NCBI RefSeq assembly: GCF_011745365.1
Contig: NW_024468910.1
Span: forward strand, 4,616,068 to 4,680,067
Length of the DNA stretch: 64,000 bases
DNA from: Cryphonectria parasitica EP155
Taxonomy: Eukaryota; Ascomycota; Sordariomycetes; Diaporthales; Cryphonectriaceae
Direction of reading: 5' to 3'
Shown: in pieces, positions 1-11,414 of the stretch
Position numbering within the stretch: the stretch's first letter is position 1
Layout: each line of letters starts with the position of its first letter
Notes under the pieces: model-generated
Databases searched by the model: none
The model's input: only the letters and a program-made list of their open reading frames with translations
What the model was told of the DNA's origin: nothing
Translations under genes and position numbers: made by a program

Positions 1-402
1 ACTTGTACCTTCATGATGCACAGGATACCGAGGACGGACGAAGAGAAGGAGAGGCTTGCTGACGAGGGCATGCAGGACCCCTTCTTGCAAGATGAGGAGG
101 ATCCGATGGAGACTCGCGCTATCGACAGCTGCATCTGGGAGATCGTGCAGCTTCAGTCACACTACCACCCCAACGTGGCAACTATTGCCAAGATCATCTC
201 GGAGCAGTTCACCAAGCAGTTCTACCAGCTGGAAGATTTCCTTGATCATTCATATGGGAGTCTCATAGAAGCCGAAATGACCAAGAACGTCAAGAAAGCT
301 CCGGTCGTCGAGTTCCAGATCCCGAAGAGGATGTTCCTGCCTCAGGATGCAGGTTCGGGGGTTGAGGATGGCTTGTTGGTCAAACTCTGGGAGTTCCAGT
401 AG
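1..402 (+). CDS. NOC4: Noc4/Utp19 ribosome-biogenesis protein, C-terminal part (5' end outside window)
   Basis: The reading frame is open from base 1 to a TAG at 400-402 and gives the last 133 residues of a CBF/Mak21-family protein. Visible features are a DPF..DEEDP acidic motif, then an S-x-WEI-x2-LQ-SHYHPNVA block and a C-terminal VVEFQIPK stretch. The first block matches what I recall of the NOC4L/Noc4 C-terminus (SLWEL-x-ALQ-x-HYHP). In yeast, Noc4 works with Nop14 in the nucleolar small-subunit processome and is needed for maturation and export of 40S precursors. The Met at 13 is internal: the residues before it (TCTF) fit the family, so the true start lies upstream of the window. Mak21/Noc1 and Noc3 are relatives but fit this tail less well. 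Assignment is from family memory, not a search. Confidence 0.8.
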   Translation, partial: TCTFMMHRIPRTDEEKERLADEGMQDPFLQDEEDPMETRAIDSCIWEIVQLQSHYHPNVATIAKIISEQFTKQFYQLEDFLDHSYGSLIEAEMTKNVKKAPVVEFQIPKRMFLPQDAGSGVEDGLLVKLWEFQ

Positions 403-2330
403 AGAGGAACATCAATGGCAGAATGAATACACAGATTTTTGATACCCTGACACATCCTAAAAAGAAGAATGGATATGATTTTGCAACTCATGCTATACTA
501 CTTTTGCTTGACTTGACCTGTCCCGTGAGAGACTCAAACGTATTGCTTCTCCTTTTCTATGCACAATGGCCATGTTATCGGGGGATTTTTCCCTCTCCGA
601 AAAGCACCGAGCACAAGACCTCAGCAATGCCTGATAAACAGCTCAAAAGCTCTCTTCGGTGTACATGCCTCACCACAACTTGGACTTGAAGATCCAGGTA
701 GTCCTCGCATCGGGCAAAACATCGGACCTTCTACATGGGTATTTTCTGGTATGAGACACCAAGTGCTAAGCAGCATCAGCTGCCCAGGCTGTGTAGGCGC
801 TGCTGGAGAGCCATCACACTGCATGGCACTACTACGTGGTTGGCAGCGCTGGGGCTGCTTTTTCGTAGCTGCAGTTGTGACAAGTGCTCTGGGTTGTTTC
901 AGGTGCGCGTGGCCCCAACAACCAACCCGAGAGAGTCGTTTAGGTATTGAGAGGCGCCTGGGCGGGGACCCACGGGCTGCAGGGGCCTGCTGCTGTGGGA
1001 ATCGCGTAATGCATTCGGCCTCCGCAGGCCTTGAGCTCCTCGTCCGTTGGAAAAGACAAGCTGCTACATAGTACAAGTTACAAAAACGTAGTGATCCGAG
1101 GTAGACCTACCGAGCTATGGAATCAGCCCAAACCAGAATTGCGAGCTACAGGGGGGTGTGGTGCGGAATAGGACATTTTGGCCTAATGGATTGCGCTGAG
1201 CACAGATGCCTAGTGCTTGTCTTTGGGCCAGTGCCTAAGGGAAAAGCTTGGGTTTCGAAACAATACGGAGTGCAGCAAAAACAGACTGCGTTCGAATCCT
1301 GATGCTAAACATAGAACAAGCGAGAGCGTACGGGAGGATCACCCGAGGGGAGACTTAATGATCACTCTGCCGATCCAGTCTTTGGGGACCGCAAAGGATG
1401 ACAGGATTTGTCGCTGCAAGGTCCAATGCTCCAGCCAGATGAGATTCAGTGGCTCCTGGATGCTCTTCACCGCATCAACGCCCGACAGACATCCATGCAG
1501 AGTGTGAAAGGTTGATCTTTTCAGCCACTCGGAACACTCGATCAAGGGGCCCCGAGTTGTTCCACCTTTGATTATCCCTTCCATACTGTATACTGATAGG
1601 CACGTTAAGATACCGAGTACTTGGCCTGTTTACAGAACTACTATACTGCGCAGCTCGTCGTCTGGCAGCGCGGGCCAAGTACGCGCCACTGGACCTCAAT
1701 ACTATCAGCGAGATAGAGGATGTCCGTCTACCTGCCAGGTGAGGAGCAGCGTCGCAATGTGTTGTCAAGGAAAGTTGGCATGCAGAAGCCAACAAAGCGC
1801 GGCGCCCCCGAGCAAAGCTCGAGGTTCGTCGAGCGCGCAGTCAGCTGATCCACCTTTCACGTGGCGAACAAGTATGCCAAATCCCACGACAACGACGACG
1901 GGGTCGGCTGCTTCAAAGGCTCGCTTACGCGGAGGAAGACGGCGATCCATGTTCATAGTACGGGGAATCTGCCTACACATGCAGACGGCAAGTGCAGGAA
2001 GCCTGCAGCACGTCTGGGACCACGGACCCCGTTTTGGACAATCGCAGCCCAGCGATCTGGCAAACAGATGTCTCCATGTTTGCACATCCCAACAAGTCCC
2101 CCCCCTCCCAGATCTGTCTTCTTGGCGATAGAGTCCGGGAGCAGGGCTGGCTTGGGCCCAGCCGCCCTCACCGCCATATCACAAAGTCTCCATCTACTCT
2201 CTGGACGATTCGAGCAACTGGGGGGGATCGGGGCCGGAGCTGGAAGCCGGGGGTCGGGATTGTTGATGATGGGGTCTTAAAGATGGAACTCTCTGAGTAA
2301 GTGCGACCACGCCGGCGGAAAGCAAATTCG

Positions 2331-2351
2331 TACTACGTACTACGTACTACG
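2331..2351. repeat. Three perfect tandem copies of TACTACG
   Basis: The 7-mer TACTACG occurs three times head to tail. It belongs to a wider enrichment of TAC/GTA words in the intergenic DNA of this window (also near 2695, 5331, 7980-8076 and 20540). Confidence 0.8.
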
Positions 2352-5300
2352 CACAAGGAGACAAAAGTCCAAGAAATGCTTTGCGTATTGCACCAACGCT
2401 TCTTTCTTGTTTCCTGTCATTGGCTAGAGCTTTTTGACAATGGCTTCGTCAAGACTCATCGCAGCCGCTAGACCTTCACAACTTGGGACCAACGGCGTGA
2501 TTCCGTACGCAGCCTGGCACTGCTGCAAAATACGCGCGGCGCAGAGCACCCGTGAGAGTAAACAATCAACAGCCGGAAAAGGCAGAGGGACCCAGCCAAT
2601 TTTGGTCCACAAAAGTACGATATCGAGATAGTTTCATCGGAGTATCCTTCAAGCTCGGTCGTGGGTCATATCTTTGCAGGCATACAACAGACCACATAGT
2701 ACCATAGTAGTAGGCAGTGCCAGCTTTTCAGCATACACACCGGAAGCAAGCCTTCGACTCTGAGCTTCGACCAGAATGGGGCTCCCGCAAAAGAGCACGG
2801 ACAAGCCGCCGGAGGATTTTCGACAGGCTTGTTAGCAGCCGAGTTGGTGGGCTTGTGGGCTGGTGGGCCGTCGAGTGGATTGCGCAAGGATGCCCTGTGA
2901 ACACTGACCTCACCTTGTTCCAACGTCAGTCAGGACAAAGTCTTGTGGTGGTTTGTTGTGTGGGAGACAAGAAGAGTCTCTGAGCCGCCTTCGAAGGCCA
3001 AGCATCGTGCAAGGGGCGAACCGACAGACAGAGTCCATCCAAGGGAGAGCCCATGGAACATCGGAAACAATGGTGGTAGACCCACAGAATTGAAGACCCT
3101 GAACGTTAGGGCGATACGGTGTCCATGTAGCCTGGACCCGTTTCAGCACCTGCAGAGCCGTATGCAGAACAGCTATCAGTCGATCTGTTGAGACGCGGGG
3201 ACATGCAGATGCACAAAACAGGGTCTCCCGCCGGCTTGTTGGCCATGCAAGTCGTGCAGGCGAGGTGACACAAGACGGCCTCTCCGACTCAGCTGTGCAG
3301 AAGTTTCAAGCTGCCGTGGTGTACCCGGTGTATCTTGTATACACAATGACGTGAAGCGCTGTATGCGCCGTCTCAAAGCACTCAACAACCCAGATGCAAA
3401 AATCTCTGTCATCCAACTCATCAACTCTCACATTTTGGGCCAACGCGGTCGTAGTCAGAGTGGATCAGACAGTTCTGGAGGCCTCACAATAACAAGACCT
3501 CGTTGGATGTTCCGAGGGAGACCACTCGACCAGACTCAGAGCAGCAGCAGACAACGAAGGAAAGACTGCCAGGTATAGACATTCGAGGGCCCATGGCTCG
3601 GGGCGAACCTTGAGACATTAGAATGGCTGCAGCTTGAACCGAGAGCTAAGTAGCAGGGACTCTAAATAGAAGGGAATTAAAGGAGAAAAAGACGAGAGAA
3701 AAATCTGCAGCCACAATGACGCGCGAGTCGAGGCCTTACAGTTCGCTCTGGATAAATCCCCAGGTCCATAGCGCCTGTGCCGGACACATGAACTCTGCAG
3801 TATTCCGTGTCGCCGCCTGAACTTGCGGTACCACTGACAACTAGAACAAAGCGACTGTTTCCCGTAGAGAGGTTAGATCTCCAGTGCAGGAGTGGCTCAA
3901 CCCGGGATGAAGGCTATCAAACTTGGCCCTAGCCGACGTCTCAAGAAGCTAGCGTGATCTTGCTTACAATGAGGGTCACTCTTGGAGGATAGAGAGTCCA
4001 CACACCTGGCTCTGGCTTCATTAGCGAGCGTACTCCGTGCCAGCCGGAGGGCGTCCGTGCTCCGGGAGAAGGGGCTTGGCGATTGGAATAGCGGGACGCC
4101 GGTGGCGCGAGTCGGAAACGGACATCTGAGGGGTGGTAGGCAGGCAGGAGAGTGTGTCCCGAGGATGCGATACCCGGTCTCAAGAGCGGCGCTGGGTGGC
4201 GCTGGTGGATGGCGTCAGAGACAGCACCCAGATGTGCCAGTGTTCGAGGCACACCTGAGAACTGAGGCGCGATACCTCAAATGAGCAGACTGCGGATGGG
4301 TCTTGGCCTGACGCGAGGGAAACGCGTGTCATGAGCGGCAGGAGCTGGAAGCTGGTCAACAATCCATTGATGGCAGCACGGAGTGCTGAACGCGCCGGGT
4401 TGGTGGGGCTCTGTGCTCCTGAGAACTCTAGAGGAGGCAAAGTCAGAAGGCGATTGGGCGAACGAGATCGGGACGAAAGGACACACCGACTTTACGCTGG
4501 CGATCCTGGCGTGTTCTCTGGCTGGCGACCTTGGCCGGGCTGGGCGCTGGTTGGAGGAGGAGGGGCGGGTTGGGTCTCCACGACCTGGCCGCATACTATG
4601 CGGCCAGATGGGCTCTGGATGTCTCGAGTGCGAGAAGACTGACCATACAACAGGCGCGGTTGCCCTTAGTGCAGTCGACTTTGAGCGGGTCGTTCATGCA
4701 AGTCCTGGCTGTCCAGCCACCGGAATTTTCTCCCGTTGCCCATTCGCAGTGGTTCGACGCAAGGGTGCTCCAGTGCAAGATGTTGTTGTCGGGTATCGTG
4801 AAGAGCGTGGTGAAAATCAGAGGCCGTCTCGGGAAATGGAGAAGGAACAAAATTAGACAGCATCAGGAAAACGCGAAGGACACAAAGAGATCCGTGCACA
4901 GCCTGTTATACATGTGAGGAGTATCTGTATGTGGGCAGCGCGATTTGGGGCATGAGCTGCTGTAGGTGGTGGCGCCGTGTTTGGGAAAGGAAGAGAAAGG
5001 AAGTAGGAAGGTGAGGTAGCGCACCTGCACACTCAAGAGGCTGTGGGCACTGGGCAGGTGCGACAGGTGACCACACTACCGCTTGTAAGTCTGGTTCTCT
5101 GGCAACTGGGTGTCTCAGAGCTTTGGGGAGGTTGCAGATTACATAATAACCTTTCACCCTAAACCGTACCAACCACTTTCCCTTGTCACCTTATCACCCG
5201 TATCAGACCTGGAACAACTACTGCTGGTGGTACTATATGCTGGTGGCTCTGGTTATAGTACTATAATGGATGCTGGTAGGTTGGCACTTGGGTCGGCAGC

Positions 5301-7979
5301 CCAGGTCACACGGCTCAGGTGCCCAGTCCATACGTAGTACATAGTACCATGTGCGTGAAAACCAAGAGAAAGAGTGAGCCACCACACCCCACCCCCCTGA
5401 AGTCATCGGGGCGCCCCCTGGCCATCGTCCCGTCTATCAAGAGTCGCATATTGCCTGTCGATCGCGTTCATGATCCTTTCCGCTGGAGCGTCACATTATC
5501 ATGATTTGATGATTATTACTTTTGGGCTCTCCAACGACAGCGCAACATCTGTCGGGCAATGCAGACTTCATACATGGGTTATCGGGTTTGACCCTTAGCA
5601 GGTGTGACCATTAGCAGGTCTAATGGGTAGAGCCTTGAAAAGGGTATGTGGCTATCTCGTTACTGTCTGCTCACACAACAGGACCAGCGACCAAAGTGGC
5701 TTGCCAAGCTTGCGTCCAGTCCTGAATTTGGACGACGACGGATCCTCCAGCTCCATCACGTCGTAGTGTCTGCCGGTCTTCGCTCTCTTTCTGTGGCCGG
5801 CGTTGTGCGGCAGACGTACTCCGTACCCTGCGGTGCGGCACACGGCGCACACGGGCTGATGGACAGGCCATGCCACGACCCAGGAGTAGCAGAAGCAAAA
5901 ACAACAAGACGAACAGCCTGGCAGGCTGGGAGGCCCATGTCCCGGAGCTTCCTAGTGGCCGGGAGACAGAAAGAAGAATTGAAAACATGTGCGCCAGCCG
6001 TCCTCGACAGGACGGGGCAAGCTTCTAGACTCGGGAGCAGCCTAGCTCTCCTGGCCGGCGAACAGCTTTACGGATTCAGTGCTCCCTGGCCCGTGCCCCG
6101 TGGCATGCTATGCGGCTTGCCTGTCCGGGTTTGGCTCTCGCAACTCTCCAATAGCCTGCCTGTTAGCCTGCCAGTGTCTCGACAGGAGGTGCCCCCAGTT
6201 GGCCCACATGCCACCCATCGACTCGCTCTGTATGGCTGCTCCGGACCTTTTGGGCACAAACGGCCTTGCGGGCCGTAGGTATTGATGCCCAATCTACTGC
6301 ACGTTGACGGCTTCTCAGCCAGTCAACCCTACCCCATTCAGCCAGCCCTCGCCGTTTGTGTGGGAACCAGTGGACTGTTCATGGGACTCTTGGTGTCCAC
6401 CTGCCGCCTCCTTGTGGGACAATCTTCTCCCTCACCAGAACCGGATACGCAGACAAGGCCGATCTCCTAGCCGACTCACCCTTGTTGCTCCCAATACTGT
6501 TGTGGACTTTGAACTCGATTTTGTTTTTGTTCTCTATTTGGGGGGGTGGCAATGGCACGCCCGTCAAATGCCAGTGTGCTGTTTGTCAGTGGTTGTGGGC
6601 AAAAGACGCACCCGTTTTACGCAGGACATTCTAGAAGGCGGCTATCGAGGGCTACCCTTGTGTGGGGGACTTTGCGCACGGTCGCTCTTGCTCCCCCAGA
6701 TCCCATCAGCGATCTGTGATTCGATCTGGGATCGGAAAGGCTCCCAAAGGCCCCGGGGGCAGGATCCACCGACAAGACAGCCACAGAGGATATGTGCCCC
6801 CCTGCTTCCCACGGGTCAACCAGCGGTCGTTGCTGCTGGGCCACGGTCTGATTCGTCTTCGCTGGGGCAGTCAGTATTCGGCTGCAAGCACAGTTGTCCC
6901 TGCGCAGAGCAGGCTGGTTTGTGGTGCCTGCCACCAGGTCAAGACGCCGCACAAGACGCCACACTGGGCAACACCTATCTCGCACAACCTTCATGGTACC
7001 AAGCCTTGATACCACCAGGCGCACCCGTGCATGGGTCGAGCTCAGGAACCCCCAGATGTCGAGCTGGTGGTTGAGCTTTCTCTCGCCTCCTCACCCCCTG
7101 TGGCCTCGACGGGGTCCTGGTCTGACCAGCACTGAAATCGCCTGGACGTCGCAGCAAGGGTCATCATCTCATGGGGATACTCTAGCGCACGAGGCGCTTG
7201 GCAAATGGTAGACGGGCAACGCACCCTCCTGGCTTCCTACAGCATCCCAAGATCAAATTCTGATGCTTGACCGGCCAGGCCATACCGGGAGCAGACGGGG
7301 GGGGCTTGCTAGCCGCTGCGTCCAGATTCTAGGGCTGTCGCTGCCGCTGCCGCTTACTGGGGAGTCGTTTCATGTATGCTGCTTGGTCAGTGGACGTCGG
7401 GCATCAGTCACTATGAAGTGAAGGCTGATGCAGCCTCACCTGAGAGGTCAGTCAGGTCTTGCACTATCTAAAACCGATATCCCCTCCCCACACAAGTCGT
7501 CCGTCGGGTAGCTGCCATTGGGTATTGAGATCCGCTTCTGGGAGGTAGGTCGTAAACGGTTCGTGCTTGACACGATCCCAGCCTGTCGTTAAAGCTCTTA
7601 CCATCACGGCCACGGCACACAAGGTAAGAGCAACAGCAACCCGCCCAAAGATGACGTATATGGTAAACAATGTACCTCACTGGAAGAAAAGACACACAGA
7701 TCCTGCGCACCTTGGGGCAATCATGAAGGGTAAGTCTGTCAGTATGAAGCACATACATACACAATACGGGGTTCTCGCAAGTATCAACACCCACGCCTGA
7801 AGTGCAACTTCTACGTACCAGCAGCTACAGGAATAAAAGCGATGCGGAATAGGCGTTTCCTGACCCCACCTCGGGCCGTGGGGAAGTGATCCTGTTTGTC
7901 CTCTTTGAGGTCCATCGCTGGGGACAAGGCACGGACTTCCCAATCAAGTACGTCGTCGTCCGAGGACCCAAGGGTCGAC

Positions 7980-8076
7980 TTATCAAATGGACCCGTACCA
8001 CAATACGTACGGCTTCGATACGTACTATGGTACAATCGTACCTAGAGTACATGCAAGTGGTACAGCAGTACGTATG
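7980..8076. repeat. GTAC/CGTA-rich cluster
   Basis: Within about 100 bp the palindrome GTAC and the words CGTAC/TACGTA recur many times (for example CCCGTACC, AATACGTACG, GGTACA, CGTACC, AGTACATG, AGTACGTATG). It lies 1.3-1.4 kb upstream of the bZIP start codon. It could be a degenerate satellite or a clustered binding site. Confidence 0.5.
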
Positions 8077-8080
8077 TAAT

Positions 8081-9391
8081 CATTCGTTTTGGCAAGTGCT
8101 GCTCCACTCGTCGAGGTAAGAGGCCCTGGGCTCCTCCACGGACGTGCTCGTTCGTCGTGGTGGTGGTGGTGGTGGTGGTGGCGGCCCTGCTGGGCTGGGG
8201 TAAGGAAGGAGGTATGGGTACCATTGGGGGGGGAGTACGTACCGATCTCATCACTTCGTCTTTTCTCAACCCAACCTTGACCCTGGTCAGTGGCCTGTCC
8301 GGCTTCCCACCACAGACACACCCAACGCCCGCTCTCGCTCGGTTCCGCGGTTGTTTTCTCAAGAGCTACAAATCCCAGCTGCCCCTCCACCGACTCTTCT
8401 CCCCTCGTCAGCATCCGAGCCAGAAAAATCATCTTTCGCACATACACACACACACAAACACATCATTCTACCTCTGCCGTATTGAGAGGTAGCGGCAATC
8501 AGAGCCATCTTCGCCGTCAGCCCCTTTGGTTGATTTATTATCTGCTTTCCTCTCCCACCGATCGGAAGAGTTGTTCCCCTACTCATTCGTCTGTTTTTTG
8601 GTCCATCCTAGATATTGTTTTTTTTCTCTCTCGATATTTATCACCCACCGCCTTCTGATTCCCATATCGCCCCATTCTTCATTCCCAGAGACAACCATTT
8701 TTTCACATACACACCCCCTTCTCGTCTTCTCTGCGCGCATTGGTTGGAGCTCTCTTGCTTCCGATCGAGACCATTCCATACACCAGCAACAGATACAGTA
8801 CTCACAGCAGTCCTCGTCAGGACACTCACCACTATCGGTTTCTTCAACGACGAGGATCCTCCTACTGAAAGAGAACAGAGCGGATCTAGTGAGCAACCTT
8901 TTCCTTTTATCTTGCGGACCCCATCTCGTTTCCCTTCGGTGCTGTCCCAACAATCCCCTTCCATGAGAACATTTGCATGAGGGTCCTGCTTTGGACGATC
9001 AGTACCCACTCTACTTTCTCCAGTGCACCTATTTATCTATCTTCCTCCCCCTCCCCTCTCCACCTTTCATCACTCCTATTTGCTTTGCAACGTTTTAAGC
9101 TGCCCGCCTACCCGGTCCACCTCTATCTTGCACCATATCTACCCTGCAGTCATATATACCTCTCCATATCCCCATAGTCTCAAGAGTTTTACTCCTCTAC
9201 ATCTCCATGCATGTGTCACAAGACATAAATTAAGATACACGCTGTCTGCGACTCCCCGTCCTTCACCGCCCTACCTACCACTGGCACGGACGACCTCCCA
9301 CTCCTATAGGGGACTAACACACGCCTGCCCTCACAGACCATCCGCCTTGTTTTCGGTTCGTCTCAGTGTCATTACACTTTGAGAGACTGTC
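8081..9391 (+). promoter_or_regulatory. Proximal promoter and probable long 5' leader of the bZIP gene
   Basis: The + strand becomes strongly pyrimidine-rich from about 8400 to 9380, with many CTTC, TCTC and CCTCCC words, as is usual around fungal transcription starts and 5' leaders. Several short ATG-initiated frames lie in it (for example 66 codons from 8977 and 119 codons from 9023). If transcription starts upstream of these, they would act as upstream ORFs. A GGT microsatellite (8156-8183) and a CA run (about 8440-8460) are included. The start site itself cannot be placed. Confidence 0.4.
8156..8183. repeat. GTG/GGT trinucleotide microsatellite
   Basis: An almost perfect run of about nine TGG/GTG units ends in GGCGG. 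It would be a G-rich strand on + and could be length-polymorphic. Confidence 0.8.
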
Positions 9392-11414
9392 ATGGGGTCT
9401 CCTGTCCAGATGCAGAACTATTACTCCAATTCCGAAGTAACGCTGGATACGGCACAAACTCCGCAAAGGCTGTTTGAGGACGACGACTGCGTACTAGACG
9501 ACAACGTCCTGGATCAGACCTCAATGGACTCAAGCCTCGAGATGTCACCCACCCTTGTTGACAGCAGAAGGGAATCTTTCGCGGTCTCAACCTCCATGTT
9601 CTCACCCAAGCCCGAGGCCTGGTCTGCTGTCGAGATGGAGTCTGTGCCGTCCAACAACCCATTCATGGAGCATCAGCACCCTCAGTCCCAACCCCAGCCA
9701 CAGAACCACAGCAATAACCCGTTCCTCCGCCTGGACCAGCAGCAACAGCCCCAGCCCTTCATCTCCCAGCCCACCAACCCTTGGTCCATGCACAGCCCAG
9801 GCGCCTGCACACCTATGGTCCAGTACGACGGCGTCCCATCCGAATATGACGCCAACGGGGCTCCTCTCTTCCAGCAACGCCCACAGATGCACGGGCAGGG
9901 TGCTTTCATCAACTCCGCCAACCACGTCCCCTTGTTTCCTCCTCCGATTAACAGTCAGCCCATGCAGCAGTCGACCTCCAAGGACGGCTGGATGTCGACC
10001 GTCAAAGACGGCAAGCACAACAGCCCCACGATCCGGTCGCACAATGAACTCAGACGAGGGGATGGGATCCGCAAGAAGAATGCTCGGTTTGACATCCCAG
10101 CCGAACGAACACTGAACAACATTGACCACCTGATCGCCCAGTCCAATGATGAGGCTGAGATCAAGGAGCTGAAGCAGCAGAAACGTCTACTGCGCAACCG
10201 ACAGGCCGCGTAAGTTATACTCGATCCACTTCATGGCCCATATTATTCTTCCTACTGACGTGTCCCATAGTCTCGATTCTAGGCAGAGGAAGAAGCTGCA
10301 CACGGAGCGCCTCGAGGAGGAGAAGAAACATTTCACGGGCATCATCAACGACATGGAGACAGAAATCGAGCAGCTGCGCGGCCAGCTTGATCAGATGTTC
10401 CGAGAGAGGCAACAGGATCTTCAGATTGTCGAACAGCTCAAATTTGAGAAAGAGGAGATGGTGCGCACCCACACCATCGAGACCGGCGAGCTGCGGAAGA
10501 AGGTCAGCGTCCTCACGAGCCACGTGCAGAGCCTGGAAGGTGCTGCCGTGTCTCAGGGTGGCGGCCTACCCAGTCAGGCCTACGCCAACGGAGGCCACTT
10601 TGAGACCGACATGGATGACATTGCCATGGACGGTCCCGATGGCCCCTGGGAAAGCATTGGCCTTTTCGGTGCCGAGTTCCCCATGGAGGAGCCCGAGGTC
10701 AAGCAGGAGATGCAAGTCGTCCCCGCCAAGAAGCAGGAGGTCGCCCTCGCTGCTGATTCCGAGAAGTCGTCTGCCCAGGGTGGACTCCTCTTCATGCTAT
10801 TCTTGGTCGGTGCCTTCGTTCTGTCCAACAGGCAGCCTAGCATTCCTCGCGTCTCCGACGATGTCCGCGCTGCTTCGGCTACTCTGCTCGAGAACGTCCT
10901 CAAGGATGCTGGCGTTTCCCAGCCTGCCTCCGCCAACCTGGACGCTACAGCTTCTCAGCCTACTGGCACGACCTGGGCCGCAGCTCCCACTGCGTCCGTG
11001 CCCGCTCTCGGATGTGGTCTCGACGGTGGTGTCTCTTCTGTGCTCGGTGATCTGTCCGACAGCCTTACTCGGCCGACGCAGGAGCAGCAGAACGAGCAAC
11101 TGTTCGGTCTCACCGCAGCGCAGTACGATGTTGTGCAATCACAGGATTTCCTGCAGAACGCGCCTGCGGAGAAACCTACCGGCCCGGGCAGGCGGAATCT
11201 CGCCCAGGCCCTTGCGTCCATGAAGTCGAACGGCAAGGCTGAGGTATATACACGATCACTCCTGTGGGACCAGATCCCTGGCGACGTTGTCCGGACTTTC
11301 GCAAAAATGGTGATTGAGTCCAATACTCGGGAAGGCGACGCTGATGCTGACGCCGACGCCGACGCCGACGGTGACATTTTCGTCGAAACCGCCCACGTTG
11401 CCGCCACTACATGA
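9392..11414 (+). CDS. bZIP transcription factor with a predicted transmembrane segment
   Basis: Two exons, 9392-10209 and 10271-11414, give 653 residues. The intron (61 bp, GTAAGT, CTGAC branch site, CATAG) splits the basic region. The alternative acceptor at 10281 would delete four residues and break bZIP spacing. The basic region lies around residues 262-283 and keeps N269-x7-R spacing (RNRQAALDSR). A heptad zipper and long coiled coil follow to about residue 365. The N-terminal half is rich in Gln, Asn, Pro and Ser, as in activation domains. Residues about 444-460 (GLLFMLFLVGAFVLS) form one hydrophobic segment long enough to cross a membrane, followed by about 190 residues ending in an Asp-Ala repeat. 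A bZIP followed by a membrane anchor recalls ATF6 or plant bZIP17/28. The DNA-binding role is well supported; membrane tethering is inferred. I do not recognise a gene symbol. Confidence 0.9.

Larger units (their letters stand above)
403..8080. other. Long gene-free region, first part
   Basis: About 7.7 kb of GC-balanced DNA with only short or low-complexity open frames on both strands. The largest (187-256 codons, near 1568-2131, 5646-6278 and 6304-7074) have no recognisable domain, overlap open frames on the opposite strand, and show no flanking splice signals that join them into a better protein. I found no tRNA. It does not look RIP-mutated. It may be the distal promoter of the bZIP gene or hold non-coding RNA; nothing in the sequence decides this. 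Confidence 0.5.

Noticed and set aside
1285..1302. tRNA-like T-loop word GTTCGAATCC
   Set aside because: The flanking stem does not pair and no acceptor, D or anticodon arms can be folded around it.
6304..7074. 256-codon open frame in the gene-free region, and others at 559-1071, 1568-2131 and 5646-6278
   Set aside because: No domain, biased towards Cys/Trp/Pro/Arg as expected from translating GC-rich non-coding DNA, open frames on the other strand overlap, and no supporting splice signals.
10271..10281. Alternative acceptor at 10281 for the bZIP intron
   Set aside because: It would remove LDSR and break the N-x7-R spacing of the basic region.
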